From contig JAXRKP010000069.1 of NCBI GenBank assembly GCA_037039925.1, positions 325,001 through 389,000 of the forward strand: 64,000 nucleotides of DNA. The letters run 5' to 3'. The notes below the pieces were generated by a model. It was not told the origin of the DNA. It did no database searches and was given only the letters and a program-made list of their open reading frames with translations. Origin of the DNA: Doris montereyensis. Its lineage: Eukaryota; Mollusca; Gastropoda; Nudibranchia; Dorididae. How positions within the stretch are numbered: position 1 is the first letter of the stretch; every line of letters begins with the position of its first letter. Shown here one piece after another: positions 31,001 to 46,000 of this stretch. A program made the translations under genes and the position numbers.

Positions 31001-34000
31001 CTGGAGATGGCTTCAGTTTCTTGTTCTACTTGTTTCAATTTTTTTTATTATTGTTTACAGCAAGAAAGGAATTGTATGGTTAAAGCTCTCTCAGTGATTT
31101 CTGTTGATTGACATGTTTTACTAACATAATTTTAATTTTAATTCTTTTTTTTTATGTATTGTTATTGTTAAAAATTACTTTTGAAATGCTTTTTTCTTAC
31201 CACATAATGTCAAACTAATCCAAATTGCTTTATAAAAACAATATGGACACGTCTCTTATTTGTGAGTTTGATTTAACATATTAGAGAATTATTATTAACC
31301 ATAAGATCACTTGACTTCTATCTAAAAGCCTATTTTTTTTCTTTTTTGCATTTCGACGCCATTCTGTTCAAGTTTTCTCATCTATATGATGAAATTTGTA
31401 CCTGAATGGACTTTACTTATTTATAAATGACTTGTGGCTGACATTATCTAAAGAAGCTATCAGTATTACTTATCTATAAATGACTTATGGCTGACATCAT
31501 CTAAAGAAGCTATCTGTATAAAATACAACTAAAGCTCATTTAGAGTCTTTTGTCACCTAATAATACAAATTCAATATTTAGTTGCGAATTTTTGACATAT
31601 CAAATAATTACTTGTAAAAAAATATTTCCCCTTCTAACATGTTTCAAACTAATCTGAATTGCTTTTAAAAACATTCTGGATATATTTCTTATAGTTTGTG
31701 TGTGTGATTTCATGTATCAGAAAATTATTAACCCCAAAATGTGCTTTGAACTTGCATGCCTTATCATTTTTGCTTTATTTTACGCATTTTGATACCCTTA
31801 CTTCTGTGCACATTGTTCCCTTCTGTGGTGGAATTTGTAGCTGAATACACTATTATTATTTGCAAAAGACTTGTGGCTAACTGTTAATAAGGAAATTATG
31901 AGACTAAACTAAAACTGGAATTTATTTCCTTCTTAGTGTTTGAGATTTTCTGTGATTTTTGTTTGTTTTTGTGAACATAAAATTCATACATATTTTTTGT
32001 TTGTATCTCTTCATGTCGAACAAACTGTCTGAAACCCATAAAAAACGAATCCACAGCCATTTCTGAATAAAATAAGGGGTAATATGCTATCCTTGTTATT
32101 CTCAGTCAAAAGTTATTAGAGATGAAAGAATGCAAGGTCTTCATAAATCTTATGGGAGAAAATCCTGGAATCGTTCAGAGTTAAACTAAAAATGAAAATC
32201 AACCAAAAATTAAAAAAGTTAGTAAAAGATGGTTTCACAAGCTAGTGAGATTGCAGTTTTGCTTTCACCTGTAACGGAAACTTACTCAGTTTTCAATGGC
32301 GGCATTGAGGCAGGTTTGGCTATGTTCACCAACTTTGACAAATGCTTTTCCTCCATTCTTAAGTGTAGCAGCTCGCCTTTGAGTCTCATACGTGTTTTGG
32401 TATCCATGGCTCCCGATTTGATAGAAAACATATAAGCGTCCAATTCATCCATTTCTTGTTTTGCAAGGGCTTCTGCCTCTGTCAGATAGACACATCATGC
32501 CAAGATTAAAATTGTACCGAATGTCTAAAGAGCAAATGCCACTACAAGTGTGAGTCTTCATTTTTAAAAAGAAAAATAGTAAAGCATGTGACAGAGGAGT
32601 AAAAGATAAGTGATGTCCCAAGAGCATATGCTGGGACAAGCAACAAAATGTGAGAAGTCCACCAAAGGAGAAAGAACAAACATATCGTCGGTGAAACTAA
32701 GGTACGTCCACTATATATGGAATATGAGATTTGTCATTAAAATGATCAAATGCATGCTTCTTTCATCTCTTTATAAATATTGGAGGCCTTCAACCAATAG
32801 AAAAGCTCATTTTACGCACATGATCTAAACAAAGATTTCCGTTTTTCTTCCAAAATGCATAGCATAATGTTCGATAATTTATAGCGTATCTTGCTTCCCT
32901 TGAAATACTACATCAGGCAGACTTACACGTTTAGACAGTTTCACAGACGACATAAAATTTTGGGTTTATACTACACCTTCATCAGACAACAAAAGAGTAG
33001 TGACTACACACTTACACAATGTATGGTTAAAAAAAAAAAGGGGCTAGATTCATCAAATCAACTGATCAAAATCCTCTTAGAAATGACATGTGATAGTGAA
33101 AATGAGCCTCTTGCTGTTAGAGTGTTAAATATGGTACATGGAAAAACATACATGAAAGTGACTTTGAACAAACTGTCAAAGTCACAATAATGACAAGCAA
33201 TCAAACAATAAAAAGTTAACTAGTGGAAAAAAAAAAAAGAAAAACCGATCAAAGTTAGGTCATGAGCTCAGGACGATGTCTTTGTCACTTGTTTTTAACG
33301 AGCTGGCCCTCCTCTCGTGGATGAAATGAAACTGGGTGATTTGAAAGAAGCAACATGAACACACAGCAATTCGGACACGACCCTTAATCAGACGATACAC
33401 ATACCAAGATCACACTCCTGAGATCACTGCATATGATGGACAGGGTAAATTCCTTTAATCCAAACCTCACTAGCATGGAGGGTCATGTATGAAATGTTAT
33501 GTTTTTGTGTTGATTTTTATTTTGCTTGTTATTATTCTTTCACAACTCCATAGTAGCAATTTTTTGTACTTATAAAACCCAGGACTACATGTATAATCTC
33601 CAAGGAACAAGACTGCATGATTTGTAATGACCATCCTTCTATCCATCTGGCAACAAATAGTCTTATCTCGAAAATTTTGAAGGAGAAATTTAAAAAGCGT
33701 TCAAATTAAATTTTTTTTTTTTTTTACCTGCTTTGGCCTTTGCTAATTTAGCCTCAATTTCAGATATTTGAGAGGTTACTGTGGTGTATTTTTCCATCTG
33801 CAATAAAAGAACAAAAGTTCACAGAATATTAAGTCTTTTAGTTTTATGACAATGAAATCCTTAAGGTACTAACAGTTATAGTTGAAAGAGTTTGATTCAT
33901 TCTTTTTCCTTCATTTTTCATGCCAATAGGTCTCTAAAATAAAACTCAGCCAGAGCCATTACTCCCCACCTTCTCAGTTGAATTCATGATGTAGAAAAAA

Positions 34001-37000
34001 TACAAAACCAGTTATGCCATGTCAAACAAATTGTCTTTCTGAAAACACTTTGTTCACTATCTTTATATCAAAGCATATGTTATGAGGATCAACCTGAAAT
34101 TTATGGAAGTTTTTAATTTTAAACCCCTGATTCCTTACCAAAAAAAGAAAGAAAAATACAATGTAAAAAGCAGCTGCAAAGACCAAAATGCAGACCTTGG
34201 AGAATATGGTACAAGGATATAAAAAGAGGCACTAAAACAAAGAAATTTAACCTTTAAAGAAGGAAACAGAAAAAGTCAGAAGAAAGATCATTTCAGATAT
34301 CTAAACCTATATGATGGAAGGTAGAATGGGAACTGATAAAGAAAGAAAGAAGAATTTTCTTCTATCATAATTTGATTGTTTTCTTTAAATACAATTTAAT
34401 ATAAAGGATATCCAAGCATTCATACCAGACTTTCATAAGTTTCAGCCTTTTCTTTTCCAGCCTTTTTCATCCGCATGGAACGTTTTTTCTCTATGGTACC
34501 AGTTCTGTCCAAAAAAGTGTCCTCATCACTGTCGTAAAAATCATCTGCTTCCCAGTTCTTTTGCTTTCTTTTACGGCTTTCTAAAATATTGAAGAGAAAT
34601 AATGGGTTGAATAAAGAAAATAACAGGATTTGAAATTGTTCTCCTACACAAATAGATATTGGCCGAATACATCTTCATAAAGTTTAAATGTCATGACTTA
34701 ACCCAAGAAAGCGCCGGCCCTAAATAAAGGGCTGCCGTCATTGGCATGGGAAGCGCGCAGGCCCTATATTTAGGCAAGACACCTAGGCTTCTTCAATGGA
34801 AATTTCCACTTTCCTTACATGGTTTATGATGTAGTTTGACCTTTGAGTTCATAGTTAAATAGTTAAATAACAGCCAATGAGGTTACAATTTATTTTAAGC
34901 TGGTGGCTTTCTCGATAGCCTTGTTATCATTTGTCAAAGTGACGCTTTGCCATTCAACACACTTCCTGAGAGGTCTAATTTGATTACACGGCTATCGCGG
35001 CTAATGTTTAGTCCTTAGTTTAAGGTTCTCTTGTTGCAATAACATCTTAATATGAATTCCTTATTCTTTCAACTTATAGAAAATGCATGGTTTATAGGTC
35101 TTGTATCATCTGTAACTGTGAACTCATTGTTCATTTAAAGTATAAATCCTAGTTTCGCCCGTTGCACACACTCGTTTTTTCATGCAAATGGCTGGGGCAA
35201 CCCCTCACCGTAAGAAGGTCATTTCCGGTAACACAGTGAGCTCTACTTGGGTTAAGACGTAAACAAGCATGCTAAAATCATTACAGAAAAAAGTTCTTTT
35301 TTAAAAATAAAAATATAAATGTTAACATTTTTTACAAATATATAACATAAAGATTTGCATGTAAAGTCAAAAGACAATCTTTTCTTCACTGAGAAAAATG
35401 AAGGAAACTAGACACTAATGATGCATCCACGATTATCAAATTGAGCAAGAAGCACACCATGTTGGGAGGGGCGGAGCATGTTTAGGCGGTCAAGGATGCG
35501 GCATGCCTCTAGAGCACAAGCTATCACAGCATCTTTTTTCTTGCCAGAAACAACAGCCTCTGCAACCAGCTCTTCACCATTGGGACCATCAACAGGCAGG
35601 CTAATTGGAAAAAGCAGTCATAGAAGTTAGACAATCTTACTAAATTAAACAAAAATGTAAGCTCTAAAATCATAGTTTTGTAGAAAATCAGTTGAATCTC
35701 TTTTCAAGGGAGGAAAAAAAGTTATTCAAGAGTCTTGATTCTCTTTCTAAGTTACAGTCATTTCAAATATAATGTCATAACGATCTTAAAACAAAGAACT
35801 TCAATAAAATTTCTTTGCATGAAGACCATATGAATTGAAAGTGGTCTCATGCTTAGAAGAAGATAGATAAGATCAAATAAAAATATTGTCGATAAAATTA
35901 CTGACATTGACATGGAACTGCAGCCATGTGTTGCTTCGCTTCTTTCATTACAAACACTTACTAAGATCAAACCCACCAGCAGTATAGATTGACCTTGAGC
36001 CTAACTGATGGTTGAATGTCTTTATCATAAACAATGAAAATATAACTTTAACTTAATGATTCTCACATTCATGGATCTGGCTACTTTATAATAAAAGGAA
36101 ATAATATATGGATGAGTAGGACTTGCTGGATGTTATCTTTAAAGCCTATCTTACAGAAATCAACATCCCTGATAAGCTTCAGTTATGACCAGTAAGTAAA
36201 TAAAATATATATAGATTCTTTTGAGTAACATCCCCACCCCCAAAAAATAAAGAAAGCTATTTTTTGTTATTCAGTATTCAGATAACCTGTTTGCCCAAAT
36301 AATTCTCAAAACAAACTGATTCTGAAATTTCATATGAGACACATGGTTTATTGTTTTCAATATTGAGCAAATTTTGACCTATATTAGACTTTCTAATCTA
36401 GGGAAATGCCCGACCAAAATGTGCTAAAAATTGCATTATTACACCCCTTGTCATTCATTATGAAATTACAAAAAACAAAACAAGTTAAGTTTCTTAAGTT
36501 AGATCTAGATCTAGTTTCTAGGTCTTAAATTCTAAATTCAGCTTGTATAAATATATCTAGATCTAGTATAGCTTCCAGATCTACTGACAGATTTTACTCG
36601 ATGTCAAAGAAAGCGGGCCAGTCATAGGGGTCACAGGTTCAGAAGGCTGGTGATTGAAATATCATCGGCCTGGTTTTCCTCTTTGACACTACAAACGGGT
36701 ATCAAAATTTATATCTATATTCTGAATGCATATTTCATATTTGTTTTCTTATTTTAAAAAGACAAAAAGCTTCTCTGGATTGCTATCTAACGCTTACTTC
36801 CAATGATATCATTGGACAAGGAATGGTTTTATTAAACCTCTTTTTGAACTTCTGTACATCACCCACTTGAGCCTACAGATCACCACGTAAAGACATGCTA
36901 CCCAAACATTCTTTTCCCTTTTTATAGGCGAATAACTCAATTGCAGGACAAAGGTGACCATGACAACTCCCATACTCTCTGTGATAATCACTACCTAGTT

Positions 37001-40000
37001 GGTCATATAACAAACTATAAACAGATATGGCAGGTAATGTGAAATAGTACTTTACTCACTTCACCCTCACGCCGGTATTAGCAGTATAGGATTTCTTTTC
37101 GCTCTCTAAAAATTTGTTGAACGAAACGAAAGTAAAGCTCTTCCTAGAATAAAAAGTTAACTAAATTTAGTCTCGTCACTTCCTGGCTAGTGAATAACCT
37201 CCCCCCCAAAACAAACAACAACCCATGGCCAAGCTAACAAGATGGAATCCTAGATCTAGGGTTGAGTGAGTTAAGAAGTAGACAAAACATAACTGTAAAC
37301 CAACTTACTCAAGTCTACACTTGTGTTTACCCATGGATATTTCTGTGAACTGATAATCTGGTAGATCACAGCCTGAGAAAAGATGATCAATTGATCATTC
37401 AGTCAATATGATATCTAAAACATCTTTATTTGCATTCGTGAAAGGAAAATGGTAATTTTCTGCAGCTCATTATTCTGAATGTACAATCTTTACAAAATGA
37501 ATTTTTAAAGAAACTGTGAAAGGCTTGAGTACAAGGGTCAAATGATAGATACAGATTTTCCTTGTGTGAATTATAACTTTTGAATAATATATTTCTCAGT
37601 CACTAATGCACCAATTTCAAGTTCTTTCTTCTGATGATAGAGGGCCAAAATTTGCACATAAATTCAACACTATTACTTTATAGTTGCTTTAATTCAAATA
37701 AAAGACATGTTGAACTTTCATAACATATGTTAAGCATCACAAAGAGCAGTTCAAGCAAAGTAAAGTTCCTTTAGGGCTCTTAAGGCCTATAGAGCCGGAC
37801 CGTATCCCGGTTTCTATAGTGTGAGAGCGGAACAGGTGACAATAATCACCTCTTGGCCAGGACACTAGTCTGACGCATGTTTTTACTCCCAAGCTAGTGC
37901 TTGTACCCATTTGCACCTGGGTAGAGTGGGGGAAATGCAAGTTCAATGTCTTAACCAAGGAACACAACGTCGGACCTGGCTTTGCTAGGATTCGAAATCG
38001 GGACCTCATGATCCCAATTCAGACAGCCTAACTGTTCAGCCACTGACGCCACTACAGTGCAGTACTGATAGAAGTAGTTTTACACGATTCATAGAAGACC
38101 CAGGAATATATGGCTGTACCTATAAATGAAGAAACAAAGCAGGCATCATCAGCCTCTAATATTTTGTTGTCATTGTGAAGGTTCGATGAACTTTGATCTT
38201 ATGCAATTGAGACCCTTAGTACTTTTACTCTGACTATGTCCTGCACAAAAGACTGAATTGATTTCATTTGTACATGGCAACAAGTGAAGTATGTTTAAAT
38301 AAGCTGTCAAAGGGAGCAGTTTAGCATACTTGTTTTTTCTTCTGTGTGATGAGTGTTTCAACAGTCAAAAAAATACAACCAGGCCAGAGAGTAAAATTGT
38401 TCCTAATTCAATACTTTTTAAGGGGGCGTCCTACTGAATTTTCACTTTTTTCCCCCTAATGCATTTTTGCTAATTTTTCCTGCCAATGTTCCTTGCATCT
38501 AAGGTACTATGTAAATGTAAAAAATTTTGAAAAATTTTCATTTGGTAACGGCGGCCATGTTGAATTTTGATGCCGAAATTTAAAATCTTAAAATCTCAAA
38601 AAGTATATGGGCTAGCAATGAAATTCTTTTTCAGACATATTCTTTAAACCCTTAAATAAGGAGTAAGACATATTTAATTTATCTCAGTTGTTTTTAAATG
38701 TGCTTAAAAAAATCAGTATTTTATTAAAAAATAACTATTGATAAATTTTGTAATATTTTGATTTTAAAGGTGCACAAAAGATATGAAAATCAAAATAAAC
38801 CAGTGAAAATCTCTAGTTCCCAATAACAAATACTAGTCTAGCTGTGTACCAAATTTCAACACTCTGGCATGAATACTTTCTGAGATTTTAAGATTTTAAA
38901 AACGTTGTATGCTAGAAATCACGTCTTTTGAAAACGGGTTTGAAAAATTCAACTTTCTTCAGAATGATACAGCCATATTAAAATTGGCCATAGAATTAGT
39001 ATCTAAAATTTCAGGCTTTTATAAAAAAATCAACTGATGTACTCGGATTCTAAAGATGTTGAAGTAGCATTCTAAGAGTGGATTTGGAAAATGGGTATTA
39101 TTCAAGACTCTACTTTTTGCATCTCACCCTGGAAAACCCTGAAGGGGCGCCCTGAATTTTCACTTTTTTCCCTAATGCAAAAGAAGCTAATTTTTTCCTG
39201 CCAATGTGTTGCTTGCATCTAAGTTACTATGTAAATGAAAATTTTTGGGGAAAAATTATTGGTTGCCATGGTAACGGCCATGTTGAATTTTGATGCAGAA
39301 ATTTAAAATCTTAAAATCTCAAAAAGTATATGGGCTAGCAATGAAATTCTTTTTCAGACATATTCTTTAAACCCTTAAATAAGGAGTAAGACATATTTAA
39401 TTTATCTCAGCTGTTTTTAAATGTGCTTAAAAAAAATCAGTATTTTATTAAAAAATAACTATTGATAAATTTTGTAATATTTTGATTTTAAAGGTGCACA
39501 AAAGATATGAAAATCAGAATAAACCAGTGAAAATCTCTAGTTCCCAATAACAAATACTAGTCTAGCTGTGTACCAAATTTCAACACTCTGGCACGAATAC
39601 TTTCTGAGATTTTAAGATTTTAAAAACGTTGTATGCTAGAAAATCACATCTTTTGAGAAAAAGCAGAGTTTTGAAAATTCAACTTTCTTCAGAATTAAGC
39701 CATATTAAAATTGGCCATAAATTAGTACCTTTTCAGGCTTTATATAAAAAAATCAACTGATGTACTCGATTCTAAAGATGTTGAAGTAGCATTCTAAGTG
39801 GATTTGGAAAATGGGTATTATGAGCCCAAGACTCTACTAAAATCCGGATACTAAGCCAGAACTGATCTCCCCAAAATCCCATACATATATGACAGCGCAT
39901 TATGCATCTGACATCACTTAATGAATTGAATAAAATCCAAACAAGATACAATGGTAGAAGTAATGATAATTGAATGAATCTAAATGTAAGACAATTAATA

Positions 40001-43000
40001 AGAAAGTTCACTCACCTTCTCTTTCATAATACCCTTTCAATGCCTTTTTTGGGGTCATCTATATAAGTACTTTCGTTTTCAGGGATGATTGTTGCAAAGG
40101 GAGTTCTCCTCTTCATTATCCATTGCATCTTCAGCTGCAAAACCATGAAATATAAATTTATATACATAATCTAAGGAAGAAGAAAGGAAAAGAAGAAATT
40201 TCTCTCACAATTTCAATTGATTTGAGGCTGACAGGACTAGAGGATAGTAACATAGAAGACCATTGGAGGAACATGAAAGAATGGATTTCTCAAGAGACCT
40301 CCATAAAGATACAAACACTCAGGAGAGCAAAAATGCAGCTACTTATGTCAAGAACCAGAGCAACCAAGGCCCAATCCCAAGCCTTATACACAGAGGCCAA
40401 TGCTCAAGTAAATAATATTTAAGAACAGAAATAAGAAATTACTTTGAAGAGTTAGCCAAGGAGGCCAGTGAAGCGGCAGAAAAGGGAAATATGAGAGATG
40501 TCTATGTTGTAACTAAGAAACTAACAGGGAAGTACAGATAAGGAAGTAGAGTCATAAAAAGCAAAAGCAGCAATTTTCTTACCATAAATGAGGAACAAAT
40601 GTCTCTTTGGAAGGAACACTTTTCAGAACTGCTGAATCGACCACCACCTGCACAACCCCAAACATAGAGGAGGCAATAGAAGATACAGGTATAGCTACAG
40701 TTGCCCCAATACCAGCAGAGATTCGACATGCAATCAGAAAGATTAAGAATGGAAAGGCAGCAGGACCTGATGGTATACCTGGAGAAGCACTGAAAACAAA
40801 CACAGAGTGCTCCGTTGCCATGTTATATAGCTTTTTCACAAAGATCTGGGAAAACGAAGAATTTCCAAATGACTGGGAAGATGGTCATGTTGTCAAATTA
40901 CCTAAAAAGGAGACCTTAATGAGTGCACTAACTACAGGGGAATAATGCTACTGTCAGTTCCAGGAAAAATTCTCAACAGGGTTATCCTTGAAAGATTTAA
41001 AAGAGCAATCGATGCCTGACTACAAGATGAGCAAGCAGGATTTAGACAAAACAGATCATGTACTGACCAAATAGCCACATTGCGCATAACTGTTGAGCAA
41101 TCGTTAAAGTGGAATTCACCCCTATACATCAATTTCATCGACTTTGAGAATGCATTTGACAGCCTCCATAGGGATTTTCTTTGGAAACTCCTGCGACATT
41201 ATGGAGAACCCTTAAAACATACAAGAATATTACAGAAATCACATGAAGATATGACTGCGAAAGTAGTACATGCTGGAGAAGTCTCTGAATCTTTCAGCAT
41301 CAAGACGGGAGTTCGCCAAGGCTGTCTTCTTTTCTCCTTTCTGTTTCTTTTAGCCATCGACTTCCTGATGAACAATGCAACAGACGGGAGCAGAAATGGC
41401 ATTCAATGGACTATGACAAAACAAGTTAACCACCTATTATTTGCCGATGATATCGCTTTGCTTTCAGCACTAGCAAATGCAGGAGAAAACGGATGCCATT
41501 GAGACCATAGCATCATCTACGGGACTGAGTTACAAGAAAACCAAGACTCTTCATGAGGGGGGACAAAACCTACATGGCACTCTGCCAATAACCCTAAACA
41601 AGGAGAACCAGAATGGAAAATAGGAACAAATTTTGCAACCTGGATAGTATGATTGATGGCAAGAGAGGTGTGGAAGAAGATGTCAAAACCAGGATTTTTT
41701 CAGAAGGCATGACAATCATTTTTAAGCCTTAACAAGGTATGGTCCAGCAAGAGTTTACACAGAAAAAATCAAACTAAGGATATTCAACTCAAATTTCAAG
41801 TCAGTGCTAACATATGGCTCATGAAACATGGAGCAAAAAATACAATCATTCATAAGTAGATGTCTGGAGAGAATTGTCAAAATATACTGGCCTGAAAAAG
41901 TTATCTCAAGAAGTTAATCTTTGGGAAAGAACTGGACAAGTATCAGCTGAAAACAGATTTATTGGATGACCACACTTATTGACAAATTGGACCAGGGTGA
42001 AACCTGGTTGGTTCCAAAGGCTACATGGAGAAGAGAACTGAAAGGAGAGATGATGATAGCAGAACATAGAAATTTATGGCTAGGAAGAAATAAGATATTA
42101 TTTGTTTATCCTGCTTCCAGATAAAATGGCAGAAGAATAATATTTATTCAGATTATATCTTTATTAAAACAAAGATTTTCATTTCTTCCTCAGTTCATCT
42201 TAGCTTATTGTCCTCATAATGGCACATCATTTTCGTTTGCAACAATCTATAAAAATACACGTTATGTACATAGGAATAAAGAATTAACGTTATTAGAAAT
42301 AGATAAAAATTACTTAATATTTTAAAAAATGCAAACAAAATTGTTTTTAAATTATTAACTCATTTACAGATGAAAATTTTCTATGATACCAAACATGAAA
42401 TTTAATTCATATATATATGAAAGAATTGTTCAAAGAAAATTTGGCGAGTTCTAAATTTGTTTTATCTTTTGAAGTGATCACATGAGGCAGATTTAAGATT
42501 TTCATTATTATGTAACAAATGTGGTCTACAAATGAACACACAGTAAAAGCTGAAAAAAAAACAGTTGAAAAATACGTAGAAGCGCCCGTTTATGATCTGG
42601 AGTGAAAGAAAACGTATTCCTACGACCATATATCCTGTAAAAGACATGAAAAAAATCTTTAGGTAACTCTAAATGAGAGTAAGAATACCATGAAACTAAT
42701 GTCAGTCTGCAAAACCTTATGGTTGGACAAAATTTTTTTCAATCTGAGATCTAATAACGGTAATATTACTGAGCTATTTTCTCCTAGTTCATCTTGTGTG
42801 CTTTTAATGAGAAATCATGAAATTTTTGTTTTTTAATTGTCCGGTTGGCTTTATGGAATATTTTGTCTTTGGATGCTTTTTTTCCAATATAACGGCCGTG
42901 CGCTGACGTCCGCACAAAAATGTAGACGATGATCGGCCATCAGAAAGGAGACTGTGATCAGGTTAGATCCGGAGACCATTCAGGTTAGATTCGGTTGCAT

Positions 43001-46000
43001 TAGCAAAATCTGCTTTGGCTTGAAAATAAGTGAGTTAAACTTATGTAAAGAAGTCCGGCAATCAATAGGCTTTCATGATTTATTACTTTCTAATAAATAA
43101 AGACAAGATAATTGGCAATACGGGAGGTTTAGAAGTCCATTACAACGATAGTGACTCTACGTCTCCACTATGCACAGTCTTCTTCGCATAACAATACAAT
43201 ATTACTAAAAACGCATTTAAACGAGAGAGAAAATAATACTAATAGCACAGGTTTAAGATTTGTCAGCCATCGCTCCCATCCCGTCCGTATTCCTTGAAGC
43301 AATTATTGATCGATAAAGACACAAGTTTGTGCTAGTCTAGTGGGGCGCTCTACCATGACTGTAGATAGTTGGGGAGAGGGGGGGGAGTGATTATAAAGGA
43401 GTAGGGGGGACGGCACATGGGGGGAAAAGAACCATTGTCGTCCAAAAGGGTTTTGTTGCTGGTATTTCCTTTCTATTGGCAAAATATGCCAATATGTTAT
43501 CATGATTTTCACTAGTTATGTAAGTTGTGAAGTTTACCATGACGGTTTCAGCAGAATGGTACACACGATAAACCCGTAACACGTAATAAGGATAGTATAA
43601 AGGCATAAAATCACAGAATTTTACAAAAAACGGGACAAAAAAAAGCATCGATTTTAATCCATCCACGCGCGAGTCATCTGATCATAGGTAACGCAACTGC
43701 CGTGGACTCCACGCCCGAGGTGTCGGGAAACACATACACAGACTTCACATCTTATTGAGAACTAGGGAAAAGTCAGGAACTCTCCAAAGATGGATGCCCA
43801 AGCGTTACGTCACTAAATAAGCGCCAGGGAAACCTCGGTCGACCAACCCATGCAGTTTGCGTAACACTACGTCACTAGCATTGGACCAAGAATTTTCACA
43901 GTTATGCCCCTTGACTGAAAAACATGACTTTTAAAAGCTAATTTACTCGCCTCACGGTCCTTTGCTATCTGTTAAAGTCATATATCTGGAACCCCCCCAG
44001 GTTCTAAGCTTTAACATGGTATATAACACTTATAAGAAATATAACATATGTACATTTTGACAAAAGAGGGAAATAGGGATGGACCATTTTGTGAAACCTG
44101 CCATATACAATATAAATCAAATTTCTGCAAAAGATTCTACAACATATAAAATGATAACTTTAGAATTACCTAATCCCCAAGAGCAACCTTGGTCTTGCAG
44201 TAATTTTTGTTCAGCCTCCTGTTGTCTCTGTGCTTCCTGCAATTCATTCAGACGTAAAAGCTCTACTTCCTTTTTTTGTTTATCTCTGTTGCTGTTTCAA
44301 CTCAGTGACACTCAACTCACTTTCTTCATCTGCATCATCATCTGGTCCCTTTAATGAGAAAACTTTGTTTTGAATCAAAAAAATTTCATGGTTTTGTTGT
44401 TTAATAATAATATATTTTCATATAAAAAAGTAATTAGGGGACTCTAAGACTAGGGCATCATGTTCAAAGAAATGATGAATTGTGGTAGTCAAGCAATTTT
44501 TTTTATTTGAGCCATTCTGACGTAATCAGTAGTGTTATGAGTTTGTAATCAAGATGACACTGGTTCATTTCTCTCATGATGTTTTACTCTCAGGAAAGGT
44601 ATTTATTTCCTTGACTCAGGTATAAATGAGTACCAAGCAGTAGACAAAGAAGCATCTTGTCAGAGTATTAATATGAAGCGCCTAAGAAAAAAAAGTATTG
44701 CATGCTCCCAGGGGAGTTGAAAGAAACTATAAATAAATTGACCCTCTTCAAGCACTGTGTTGTTGAGTGACTTTTGTTATAACTTGCAAAAGAAAAACAT
44801 AAAATAGCCCGCTTGAAGTGATTTCGTTGGTCAATATATACATGTATAAATATGCTAGAATTACTGAGGGGGTGGGAGCTTGGGTTGTGAAAGGACAAGC
44901 AAACCAAAAAATTTATATATATCCATTTCAGTAGAACGGCCAAATTGCATGCTGCCAAAATGCATGATCTGTCATAATGCACATTTTTTCCATATATAAC
45001 TGAATTTTACAACACTGATTTCCACCTCAAAAAATGCAACAACGATTGGCTTGACATAGCCAAAATGCAACCTGTAGGTTTTTGTTAATCTGTCTTCAAT
45101 TTGTTGCATTTAGCATTTAGAGACTTAATTTCTGTGAAAAATAAGCTTGATAATAACCTCTTTTTCCCTCGTCCCAGTGCCAAAATCTGTCACGCACGTG
45201 TGTCTGTGTGTGACATATAGATCTATGTTAACCATGCGCACACATACGACAATTATGCACCTAGTCTTGACTGTCTCGGCTATAGTCAATATCCACTCCG
45301 ACTCAGTAGATTTGCTAGATGGACAGCCGATTGTCTCTCTCTCTTTGAAAAGAGTGAGAAAATCGGAAAAAGGTCTCAAGTGTCACTTTTACCCACTCTG
45401 CCCCACGGGAAATCGTTATATATATGACACGCACCACACAAAAAAAAATAATAATCACAATATTAGATCTAGTTGTAGAATGTCTCTACCATTCCATTAC
45501 TTGGTGTAGTTTTGAGTGAGAGAAGAATGTAAAGGGATATCTATGGGAAGATGTTTAAAAACTGCATATATATATCATATATAGTATTGTCTTCAAACTA
45601 ACGAACAAACAAAATCCAAACAACTAACAAAACAGAAGAGTTTAATTCCAAACAAGAATGGTAGTGTAAATAATGGGTTGTGGTTCTTGACTCCGTCAAA
45701 AGGTACCTTCGCCAAAATGCATGATTTTTTTGTCACCCGTGGACCCTGCATTTTGGCGGAGACTACTGTAGTACAGTGGCATCAAGAAAACAAATCCTGT
45801 CGACCAACAATATAATGTATAATGAATCTGATCAATTAAGTCAAAAAGGCCTACCTGAAGGATATGAAGTCTGGAACTGCCCCCAAATTTAATCACATAG
45901 CCAACTTTTAGCCTGTAGTACTGTTTTGGCTTCAATCTCCTTTTATTGACCCATGTACCATGAGTGCTGTCCAGATCATAAATGTACCATCCTTTTCCCT

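Noticed and set aside
37737..38009. 90-codon minus-strand frame
   Set aside because: It is the SINE body read in the sense direction; related peptides appear from other SINE copies.
45147..45509. 120-codon plus-strand frame
   Set aside because: It lies within MITE family A; the partial similarity to a frame in the other copy follows from DNA homology and is not kept as protein.
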